Source: Planctomycetota bacterium | GTDB taxonomy: Bacteria > Planctomycetota > B15-G4 | Length of the DNA: 64,000 nucleotides | NCBI GenBank assembly: GCA_029259745.1 | Contig: JAJDEO010000065.1 | Coordinates: 124,001 to 188,000, forward strand | Direction of reading: 5' to 3' | Shown: piece after piece, positions 36,320 to 44,002 of the stretch | Numbering within the stretch: the first letter of the stretch is position 1 | How the letters are laid out: each line of letters begins with the position of its first letter | Program-made: the position numbers and the translations under genes | The notes under the pieces: generated by a model | Told to the model about the DNA's origin: nothing | Seen by the model: only the letters and a program-made list of their open reading frames with translations | The model's database searches: none

Positions 36320-37558
36320 TCACAGCGACGCGTCGAGCAACGCGACGGCCGTCGACGAGCCGAGCACGCGCTCACCGCCCGCCCCGATGAATCCGCCACC
36401 GAGGAACACCGTCACCGACTCGATCCCTGGTCCGAGGTCGGGGACGACGATCGGCAGCGACAGCTCGCCGCTGGCCGGCACGGCGAACGAGCCGGCCGTC
36501 ACGGCGAAGTTGCCGATCAGCAGCGCGCCCGCGAGCCCCGGGAGGAAGACGTGCTGTTGCTCGAACCCGAAGAGCAGGAAGAGCGTGTCGTTCGGCTCGG
36601 CGTCGACGTCGATCGTGAGGACGCCGCCTTCACGGACGGGCGAGTTGGCCACGAGGCTGCGTGGGACTTTGCCGACGACGTCGATGGGGTTCTGGCCGGG
36701 CGGGAAGGCCTGCAGCTCACCGCCCGGTCCACCGGCGGCGCAGCCCAGGCCTGCCGCCCCGCCGATGCCGCCCGCGAACGTCGACTGCTGGGCGTGGACG
36801 AGCGAGGTCGTCCCGAAGACCGAGATCCCGAAGCCGCCGGTACCGCCGCTGCTGCACCCGTTGCCCATGCCGTCGGGGTCGAGCCCGTCCCCGCCGTCGC
36901 CGGCGCTGAAGGCCGACGCGCTCGCGAAGATCTCGTCGTTGCCGTCGAGGCGCAGCCCGTGGACGCCCTGACCACCCGGCAAGGGAATCCCGAGCTTGTC
37001 GTCGAGCGCACCGGGAACGCCGTCGCCCGAACTCACGCTCGTCTCGAGCACGAAACCCTTGGATTTGAAGGAGCGCATACCGGAGACGGTCGTCGACGAC
37101 GCGAAGGCGCAGCGGATGAAAGCCGCCGACTGGCACGTCGACAGCGAGGCGCCCGAAGCGGTGCAGTCCTCGATCCACAGACGCCCCGACGACGTGCGCA
37201 GGTCGATGAGCCCCGTGCTGCCGAGGGACAGGCCGCGCAAGACGAGCGGGTTCGACAGGCCTTGACCCTCGACGACGATAGCGCCGTTCACGGCCACACC
37301 GATCCCGTCCGCGACGATGTGTAGGCCGCGACCCATGACATCGAAGCCGTCGTAGTCGCCGGGGCGCACGAGGATCACGTCACCGTTGCTGGCGCCGTCG
37401 ACCGCCGTCTGGATCGACACCGCATCGACGCCAACGCCTCCATCGTCGTCCACAACCCAGACGGCTCCCTGAGAGAACGCCGCACCGACAGCCAGCGTCA
37501 GCGCGCAGCCCGTCGCAACCGCGCGGCAGCGCCACCGAGTCCCGCTCGTCATGTCCAT
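36320..37558 (-). CDS. Secreted beta-helix protein with shared C-terminal module
   Basis: A 412-residue protein with a Sec signal (ATGCALTLAVGAAFSQ). It opens VSIQTAVDGASNGDVILVRP, the same entry motif as the beta-helix protein at 12701-14230, then runs of short strands (IEDCTASGASLSTCQSAAFI, HGLRLDGNDEIFASASAFSA) and a Gly-rich stretch around residues 220-275. The last 110 residues (GGVLTIDVDAEPNDTLFLLF to VLGSSTAVALL) resemble the C-terminal module of neighbouring secreted proteins. GGAG lies nine bases before the ATG, inside the end of the upstream gene at 37562, with which it forms an operon. Confidence 0.8.
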   Translation of the reverse strand: MDMTSGTRWRCRAVATGCALTLAVGAAFSQGAVWVVDDDGGVGVDAVSIQTAVDGASNGDVILVRPGDYDGFDVMGRGLHIVADGIGVAVNGAIVVEGQGLSNPLVLRGLSLGSTGLIDLRTSSGRLWIEDCTASGASLSTCQSAAFIRCAFASSTTVSGMRSFKSKGFVLETSVSSGDGVPGALDDKLGIPLPGGQGVHGLRLDGNDEIFASASAFSAGDGGDGLDPDGMGNGCSSGGTGGFGISVFGTTSLVHAQQSTFAGGIGGAAGLGCAAGGPGGELQAFPPGQNPIDVVGKVPRSLVANSPVREGGVLTIDVDAEPNDTLFLLFGFEQQHVFLPGLAGALLIGNFAVTAGSFAVPASGELSLPIVVPDLGPGIESVTVFLGGGFIGAGGERVLGSSTAVALLDASL

Positions 37559-37561
37559 CCG

Positions 37562-38854
37562 TCAGTTCTCCTGCACGACGGTGCGCAGGCCGGGTGTCGT
37601 CGCCACCGTCACCGACCCGAGCTGCAGCTCGCCACTCACGTCGGCCACGACCGCTTGCAGCACGAACTCGAGCCCGAGGAGTGATTGATCGAAGGGCACC
37701 GGTGCCGCGATCGTCTCGTCAAACGGCATGACATCCGACTGGAAGACGAAACGCACGAAGGGTGCACGCAGCGAGACGAGCAGCGGCCCGACGGCCTCCG
37801 TACCGACGAACAGCGAGCCGATGCCGTCGGGCGAGATGCGCGTGATCTCGAGCTCGAAGTCGGCGTTGCCGAGCGCGGGCGCACCGCCCGTCGAACGGAT
37901 GCGCGGCGTGCCGAAAGCGCCGTCGTTGGCCGCACCGAAACGCGTGACGCCGGGCACCGCCATCGTGCGGTAGAGGTCGTACGACCCCAGCGAACTCGGC
38001 CGATCGGAGACGAAGAACATCTCGCTGTGATCGTCGGCGATCGACATGAGGTACTCGTTGAACCCCGTGTTGAACTCGAAGACGGGTTCGATGACGGTCC
38101 ACGGCGAGTCGACGTCGGGCCGCATCGCGACCCACACGTCTTCGCTTGGCTCGGCCGATTCGTTGAGTTCACTGCCCGGGCGCGTCGAGGCGAAGTAGAG
38201 CGTGAGGTTGTCGGCCGTCACCGACGGGAACTTTTCGTCGAACGGCGTGTTGATGCTGAGGACGGGCTCGGGCCGCCCCCAACTCTCGTCGACGCTGGTC
38301 CGCGTGGACATGTAGAGATCGAACGAGCCTTCCTTCGGCCCACCGGGCGTTCCGCGATTCGAACTCATGTAGAGGCACAGACCGTCGGGGGTGATCGTGA
38401 ATCCCATGTCGCGCTTGTCGGAGTTGAGCACCGTGAGGTTCACCGGCGCGCTCCACGGCGAGTTCGCGTCGGGGCGCGACGTTTCGTAGGCATCGTCTGT
38501 GCCGAGCCCGCCGTCACGACTTGACGAGAACACCATGTAGGTGAGCGCGGCGTTCGTCGTCGGCGTGTGGTCGCGCTCGACGCTGTTGAGTTCGGTGACA
38601 TTCGTGGGCGCACCAAAGGGTTCGCCCTGCGCCGAGCGCGTCGCGAACCACAGGTCGAGCGAGCCGAAGCCGCCCTCTTGCGACGACGCGTAGTGCAACG
38701 TCTTGAGGTCGTGAGAGATGTCGGGCTTGGCCTCGAAGCCGTCGGACGACAGATCGATGAGATGCTCGACGCCGGCTTCGGAGAAGATCGGGCGTTCCTG
38801 CGCCGAAAGCGTCGCCGTGCAGAAGAGAGCGACCGTAACCATTGAAAGCTTCAT
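37562..38854 (-). CDS. Secreted TolB/PD40-like beta-propeller protein
   Basis: A 430-residue protein with signal peptide MKLSMVTVALFCTATLSAQ. Repeated PD40-type blades are visible: KTLHYASSQEGGFGSLDLWF, LTYMVFSSSRDGGLGTDDAY, LCLYMSSNRGTPGGPKEGSF, LTLYFASTRPGSELNESAEP and EMFFVSDRPSSLGSYDLYRT, each with the (Y/F)(F/M)(A/S)S(T/N)R signature of TolB-like propellers. From about residue 325 a C-terminal beta domain follows. Possibly a surface binding protein. GGAG lies six bases before the ATG at 38854. The next gene starts three bases after its stop. Confidence 0.85.
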   Translation of the reverse strand: MKLSMVTVALFCTATLSAQERPIFSEAGVEHLIDLSSDGFEAKPDISHDLKTLHYASSQEGGFGSLDLWFATRSAQGEPFGAPTNVTELNSVERDHTPTTNAALTYMVFSSSRDGGLGTDDAYETSRPDANSPWSAPVNLTVLNSDKRDMGFTITPDGLCLYMSSNRGTPGGPKEGSFDLYMSTRTSVDESWGRPEPVLSINTPFDEKFPSVTADNLTLYFASTRPGSELNESAEPSEDVWVAMRPDVDSPWTVIEPVFEFNTGFNEYLMSIADDHSEMFFVSDRPSSLGSYDLYRTMAVPGVTRFGAANDGAFGTPRIRSTGGAPALGNADFELEITRISPDGIGSLFVGTEAVGPLLVSLRAPFVRFVFQSDVMPFDETIAAPVPFDQSLLGLEFVLQAVVADVSGELQLGSVTVATTPGLRTVVQEN

Positions 38855-38981
38855 GACTGACTCCTCGATGCGGGGGTGCTGCCCCCCGGGTGCGACTCGC
38901 TGTGACCTCACTCGAGCCGTGACTGTGATGGTCTCGACGGCTCGCTGACCCACCGCACGTGCCGTCGCTGCGTGTGTTGCT

Positions 38982-40214
38982 TCAGAAGGTGTGCTTGATC
39001 ACCGTGCTGCCGAGGCACGACGTGATGTCGAGCGCCTGGACGTAGATCGTGAGGCCGATGGCTTCGATCGGGACGGGCCCACCGAAGACCGAGTTGCCGC
39101 TGCCATCGGTCGGAACGGCCACCGTGAAGAGCGGCAGCGTCTGCAGCGACATGCCGAGACATGCCTTCACCTTCACGAACACAGGCGTGAGCCCGACGAC
39201 GTAGCTGATCGTGTCACCCGGCTCGGCACCCGACACTTCCCAGAGGTTCGTGACGCCCGCCGATCCGGGAAACGGGCCGAAGAACTCGAGCTGATTGTCG
39301 GGGCGGAAGATGACCTGCTGAGGGTTCACGAGCCCGCCGTCGTTGGCGCTGACGAAGATGTCGATGAACGCGCCGGTCTTGCCGTCGTAGCGCAAGACCT
39401 CGTCGGTTCCCCACGACGTCACATAGAGATGAGCGTCGCTGCCGAACGTCAAACCGTGGGGACTGATGAGCCCCGAACTCGGACCGATGAACTCGTCGAT
39501 GAAGGCACCCGTCGTCGTGTTGTAGCGCAGCACTTGGTGCGACCCGAACGACGCGACGTACAGACGTCCGTCGGGGCCGAAGGTGAACGCGTGCGGGTCG
39601 GTGAGCCCACCGGCGCCCGGAAGGACCGGAAGGTCGATGATGGCGCCCGTCTGCCCGTCGAGCCGCAAGATGCCGTTCAGGATCGCCCCCGTCGACACGT
39701 AGAGATTTCCGTCGGGACCGAACCGCAGGAACTCGCTGAACATCGACGGGATCGACCCCGGCGCGAGGAAGTGATCGATGAACGCGCCCGTCGCGCCGTC
39801 GTATCGAATGACCCCGCCGTTGTTGAACGACGCGACGTAGAAGTTCTTGTCGGGGCCGAACACGCAGTGCATCGGTCCGTCGAGTCCACCCGACCCCACG
39901 CCGATGAACTCGTCGATCAACGCACCGCTCGTGCCGTCGTAGCGCAGGACGTTGCCGGTGTGGAACGAGGCCACGTACAGGTGACCATCCGGGCCGATGC
40001 AGGCTCCGTGCGGGCCGTCGAGTCCGCCGTCGGCCTCTGTCACGAAGACCTGGTTGAAGGCTCCGCTCGACGCATCGTATGAGCGCACGCCGTCGTTTCC
40101 GAAGCCGGGGACGAGGATGTCGTCCTGGGCCCCCGCCGCGGCAGACAGCAGCAACGCCGTCGACGCGAGAATCGTGATGGCGCCTGCGCACCGCCCTCCA
40201 CCGTGGTCACCCAT
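38982..40214 (-). CDS. Secreted NHL/Vgb-like beta-propeller protein
   Basis: A 410-residue protein with signal AITILASTALLLSAAAGAQ. At least six repeats of about 42 residues follow the pattern GPDGHLYVASFHTGNVLRYD plus GTSGALIDEFIG (also GPDGRLYVASFGSHQVLRYN and GSDAHLYVTSWGTDEVLRYD), a clear NHL or virginiamycin-lyase-like propeller. A C-terminal module starts near WEVSGAEPGDTISYVVG and ends IYVQALDITSCLGS. The ATG at 40214 has GGAG six bases upstream; a TTG at 40226 overlaps that site. No lyase active site is evident. Confidence 0.85.
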   Translation of the reverse strand: MGDHGGGRCAGAITILASTALLLSAAAGAQDDILVPGFGNDGVRSYDASSGAFNQVFVTEADGGLDGPHGACIGPDGHLYVASFHTGNVLRYDGTSGALIDEFIGVGSGGLDGPMHCVFGPDKNFYVASFNNGGVIRYDGATGAFIDHFLAPGSIPSMFSEFLRFGPDGNLYVSTGAILNGILRLDGQTGAIIDLPVLPGAGGLTDPHAFTFGPDGRLYVASFGSHQVLRYNTTTGAFIDEFIGPSSGLISPHGLTFGSDAHLYVTSWGTDEVLRYDGKTGAFIDIFVSANDGGLVNPQQVIFRPDNQLEFFGPFPGSAGVTNLWEVSGAEPGDTISYVVGLTPVFVKVKACLGMSLQTLPLFTVAVPTDGSGNSVFGGPVPIEAIGLTIYVQALDITSCLGSTVIKHTF

Positions 40215-40393
40215 GCTGCTCTCCAAGAGAAGGGAGCGCGGCCCCCGTCGAACACCGCCTCAGCACCGCTCCCGATACTGACCACACCGGCGCACGGACC
40301 TCTCCGTCTCAAAGGTCCACGTACGAAATCCCTCATCGAAACCGATGCGCACGGGGGCTACGATTCCCCGCTTTCATCCCACGGAGCCCCCCG

Positions 40394-40984
40394 ATGTCGC
40401 CGCGATTCGCCGCCCTCACGTTCTGCTTCCTCGTCGCCTTGCCAAGCTGTGGCTACAACCGTGCGACCTCGAACACGCCGCGTACCGCGACCGAACAGCT
40501 GCTCCTGACGGACTCGATCGTGCAGGCCGTCGAAGCCAGCGCACTGCCCGACGTGAGCGGTCGCTCCGTGACAGTGACGACGGCGAGCCTGGCTCAGGAC
40601 GCCGAGGTCGCCTACGCCAAGACGGCGCTCGAAGCACGCCTGCGTCGCGACGGCGCAAACGTCGTGGCCGAGGACGCGGACATGACGATGAACGCGATGA
40701 TCGGCACGTCCGGCACGGACGACCGGCGCATCACTCTCGGGATCCCCGAGATCAACAGCGTCGGCTTCGCGTTCCCCGGCCTCTACATCTTCGACTTCCA
40801 CCGCCAGCTCGGCTTCACCAAGCTGACCATCGAGACAACCGACAGCACGGGCGCCCACGTCGTCACGTCGACGCCGGTGCTCGGTGAGAGCCACTTCAAC
40901 ATCTACCGCTGGTTCGTCTTCTTCGTCTTCCGCAGCGACGACATCTTCCAGCCGGGCTACGACTGGCACTTCGGCGTCAGCTGA
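40394..40984 (+). CDS. DUF6655-like lipoprotein
   Basis: A 196-residue lipoprotein with lipobox LPSCGY (Cys19). It begins TSNTPRTATEQLLLTDSIVQ after the lipid anchor, the signature of a small lipoprotein family seen in Planctomycetota and relatives (DUF6655). The body alternates strands (RSVTVTTASLAQDAEVAYAK, GFAFPGLYIFDFHRQLGFTK) and ends aromatic-rich (NIYRWFVFFVFRSDDIFQPG). Function unknown; probably a periplasmic domain. It converges with the RND gene and the two stop codons overlap by 8 bases (40977-40984). Confidence 0.85.
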   Translation: MSPRFAALTFCFLVALPSCGYNRATSNTPRTATEQLLLTDSIVQAVEASALPDVSGRSVTVTTASLAQDAEVAYAKTALEARLRRDGANVVAEDADMTMNAMIGTSGTDDRRITLGIPEINSVGFAFPGLYIFDFHRQLGFTKLTIETTDSTGAHVVTSTPVLGESHFNIYRWFVFFVFRSDDIFQPGYDWHFGVS

Positions 40985-43900
40985 AGCGCGAGAACTTCGA
41001 CAGCGCCGCGCCGTACAGCACAGGCAGGACGAACAGAACGAGCAGGGTCGAGACGACCAGACCGCTGATGATCGTCGCGGCGAGCGGGCGCCACATGGGC
41101 CCGCCGGATGCGTAGAGCACGACCATTCCCGCCAGCGCGCAGAGCGTGGTGAGCATGATCGGTCTCAAGCGATGCGCGGCGCTGTCGACGACAATGTCAA
41201 AGGACACCTCGCCGGCCTCGACGACGCGCCGCCGGATGCTCGCGATGAGCACGATGGCGTTGTTGACGACGATGCCGGCGAGGGCCGTCATCCCGATCAA
41301 CGTCATGAAGCTGAAGGCCTCGCCGAAAAGCTGGAGGCCGAGGGCGACGCCCGCGAACGACAGCGGGATCGTCAGCAGCGTGAGCGTCGTGTCGAGGACT
41401 GAACGCGACTGCGCCAGCAAGCAGAGCAGGATCAAGAGCAGCGCCCACGGAGCTTGGTCGAGGATCGCGCGCTGGGCTCGTGAGGCCGACGCAGAGATCC
41501 CGACCGCCTCGATCGTGACGTCGGAGTGCTCGGCACGCAGGCCGTCGAGCCGCTCGTTGAGCGTTTGCTCGAGCGCGAGTGCGGCGGCATCGTCGGCAGC
41601 ATCGGCCCGCACGGTGATGGCGGGAAGTCCGCGGCGACGGACGAGCGCGGGAGCCTCGCGTGTCGATGTGATCTCGGCAACTTCGTACAGCAGCGCCGGA
41701 TCGCCCTTGCGCGGGTAGACGTAGGCATCCGAGAGCGCCTCGCGCGGATCGTCGCGCTTGACCGAGGCCTTCAGCATCACGGGAATCTGGCCGTCCTCCT
41801 CGAGCAGAGTAAAGAGCGGCAGACCGTGAACGACGCTGTGCATGCCAAGCGTCACGTCACCGACAGTGAGATCGCGTTCGGCGAGCGCCGCGCGGTCTGG
41901 CACGACACGCAGCTTCTCGATCGGCGCGCCCCAGTCCGTGGAGGTGTGGACACCGCCGGCGGCATCGAACTCCGCGACGACGTGATGCGCGACAGCGGAG
42001 ACCGACTCCGCCGGCCCGCGCACCTCGAACTGGACGGGCCACTCGAGCTGAGCGCCGAGCTGGACGGGATGGAAGCGGATCGTGGCCGCATCGTCGTGCT
42101 CGTCGGCCCAGGCCGTGAGCCGCACGGCGAACTCCTCGGACGCGACGTCGGGGTCGACCTGCAACAAGACGTGCGCGTAATGCGGTGCAAAGGCGCGCGT
42201 CGGCATCGAGGCCTGGATGGCCGGCGCCGAACGCCCCGCGAACGACAGCCAGCGTCGCAGCGGAGTGTCCGCGCGCGACGTCTCCTCGGCGAGATGCCGC
42301 TCGAGGTCGCCGACGAGAGCAGCGACGACTTCGGTGTCGCGGTCCTGCGGCGCGTCGATCTCCAACGTCCAGAGCGGTTGACTCGAGGCCGGGAAGAAGA
42401 TGCGCTCGTGCGACATCAGCATCATGGCCCCACCCACGCACAGAAGCACGGCCGCGAGCGCCAGGACGCCCGCGAAGCGCGACGTGCGCGCGAGCACTGC
42501 GCGGTAGCGGGTCTCGAGCGCGCCGACCTCGTGGAGTCCGCGCCGGATCGGCTGGAGCGCCGGTGTGACGACGAAGCACAGCACGAGTGAAACGATCAGC
42601 GCCGTCACGACCACCCAAAAGAGGCCGCCGACGTACTCGCCGATGGGTTCATGGGTGAGAACGATCGGAAGGAACCCGAAAGCCGTCGTCGCTGCGGCGG
42701 CGAGCAGCGGGCCGATGAGTTCGCGCCGCGACTTCGAGATCGCGGCCGCGCGCTCGACACCTTGTTCCTGAAGGCGATGGATGCGCTCGGCCATGACGAT
42801 GTGGTTGTCGACGAGCAGGCCGAGCACGAGGATCACGCTCGACAGCGTGACGACGTCGAGGCCGATGCCACCCGCGAGCATGACGATGAACGTCGCCAGC
42901 ACGACGAGCGGCACGATCAGCGCCACCGACAGCCCGGTACGCAGCCCCAAGACGGCCACGAGCAGCACCAGGATCACGACGAACGTCTGCACGAGATTGC
43001 TATCGAAGCGATCGATCTCCGTGCGCACGACCTGCGGCTGGAAGGCCACGATCTCGGCCACACTGCCCTGCTCGGACGCGTGGGCGAGAACACGTTCGAC
43101 GTCCGCAGCGAAGACGTCGAGGCTCGCACCTCGCTTGCGCTGAACGGCAAGCGCAATCGCCGCGCGTCCGCCACTGCGAACGTGCTCGACGTTCGGCGAG
43201 ATCGGAACACGCGAGACGTCGAGGAGTCGACTGAGGTTGACGGGATCACCGTCGCTGGGGTCGCGCACGGGAAGCTGCCGGAGTTCCTCGATGGAGCGGA
43301 TGCGCGCGCGGGTCTCGACGGGTTGGATCATTCCTCCGCCTTGGAGGTACGCGCCCGGAGCCGTGATGTGCTGGCCGCGGAGGTACTCGCGAAACTCGAG
43401 CGGCGTGGTGCCTGCGTTCGTGAACTCGTCGTCGTCGTACGTGAGCACGATCTGCTCACGGGGACGCCCGACGATCTCGACGTGCGCGACGCTGTCGGCA
43501 GCCGCGAGTTCGTCGGCGAGCTGACGCGCAGCCGCCATCGGTGCAGCACCGGCAGCATCGGTTGACGTCACCGCGACGAGCGCCTCGGCCCACTGCTCCG
43601 AAGGACGATGCAGCAGCGGCCCTTCGAGGCCGATGAACGCCTCCGCGAGTTCGCTCCGCATGCGCGCGAGGCGATCCTCGACGGACGTCCACGCCGCTCC
43701 GGCCTGCGCAAGGCTCGAGGCCTCGACGACGATGAGGACGAGGCCATCGCGCGTCGTCGCCTTCGTGTCCACGACATCCGGCAGCGCAAGCAGGGCATCC
43801 TCGAGCGACACCGTCAGCACACTCTCGAGTTCCCCCGCCGACACGCCGGGAAGGCGCGCCTCGACGAGCGCGTACGACAGCTCGACGACGGGCTCGAGGC

Positions 43901-43997
43901 GCTGGTCGAGGTGTGTCTTGGCGTAGAGCCCGGCCCAGCCGATCGCGAGAACGGCAACGAGGAGGGCGCTCAGGGGCGCCGGTCGTAGAGCTGAAAT
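40977..43997 (-). CDS. RND-family efflux permease with non-canonical start
   Basis: A roughly 1006-residue inner-membrane transporter of the AcrB/HAE superfamily with the usual duplicated plan of 12 membrane segments and two large periplasmic loops. Seen: the N-terminal segment ALLVAVLAIGWAGLYAKTHL, then LPGVSAGELESVLTVSLEDA, membrane segment 4 GLLVDNHIVMAERIHRL, and in the second half MTALAGIVVNNAIVLIASI and RLRPIMLTTLCALAGMVVL. The proton-relay Asp pair reads DN here. No ATG, GTG or TTG lies near the expected start; ATT at 43997 is nine bases after GGAGGG, and CTG at 44006 overlaps the upstream stop. No membrane-fusion or outer-membrane partner is adjacent. Substrate unknown. Confidence 0.85.
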   Translation of the reverse strand: MSALRPAPLSALLVAVLAIGWAGLYAKTHLDQRLEPVVELSYALVEARLPGVSAGELESVLTVSLEDALLALPDVVDTKATTRDGLVLIVVEASSLAQAGAAWTSVEDRLARMRSELAEAFIGLEGPLLHRPSEQWAEALVAVTSTDAAGAAPMAAARQLADELAAADSVAHVEIVGRPREQIVLTYDDDEFTNAGTTPLEFREYLRGQHITAPGAYLQGGGMIQPVETRARIRSIEELRQLPVRDPSDGDPVNLSRLLDVSRVPISPNVEHVRSGGRAAIALAVQRKRGASLDVFAADVERVLAHASEQGSVAEIVAFQPQVVRTEIDRFDSNLVQTFVVILVLLVAVLGLRTGLSVALIVPLVVLATFIVMLAGGIGLDVVTLSSVILVLGLLVDNHIVMAERIHRLQEQGVERAAAISKSRRELIGPLLAAAATTAFGFLPIVLTHEPIGEYVGGLFWVVVTALIVSLVLCFVVTPALQPIRRGLHEVGALETRYRAVLARTSRFAGVLALAAVLLCVGGAMMLMSHERIFFPASSQPLWTLEIDAPQDRDTEVVAALVGDLERHLAEETSRADTPLRRWLSFAGRSAPAIQASMPTRAFAPHYAHVLLQVDPDVASEEFAVRLTAWADEHDDAATIRFHPVQLGAQLEWPVQFEVRGPAESVSAVAHHVVAEFDAAGGVHTSTDWGAPIEKLRVVPDRAALAERDLTVGDVTLGMHSVVHGLPLFTLLEEDGQIPVMLKASVKRDDPREALSDAYVYPRKGDPALLYEVAEITSTREAPALVRRRGLPAITVRADAADDAAALALEQTLNERLDGLRAEHSDVTIEAVGISASASRAQRAILDQAPWALLLILLCLLAQSRSVLDTTLTLLTIPLSFAGVALGLQLFGEAFSFMTLIGMTALAGIVVNNAIVLIASIRRRVVEAGEVSFDIVVDSAAHRLRPIMLTTLCALAGMVVLYASGGPMWRPLAATIISGLVVSTLLVLFVLPVLYGAALSKFSRFS

Positions 43998-44002
43998 GTC
44001 GC

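Noticed and set aside
36320-40214. Three neighbouring secreted-protein genes as a toxin or defence island
   Set aside because: No enzyme or toxin motif; they fit better as planctomycetal surface proteins sharing a tail module.
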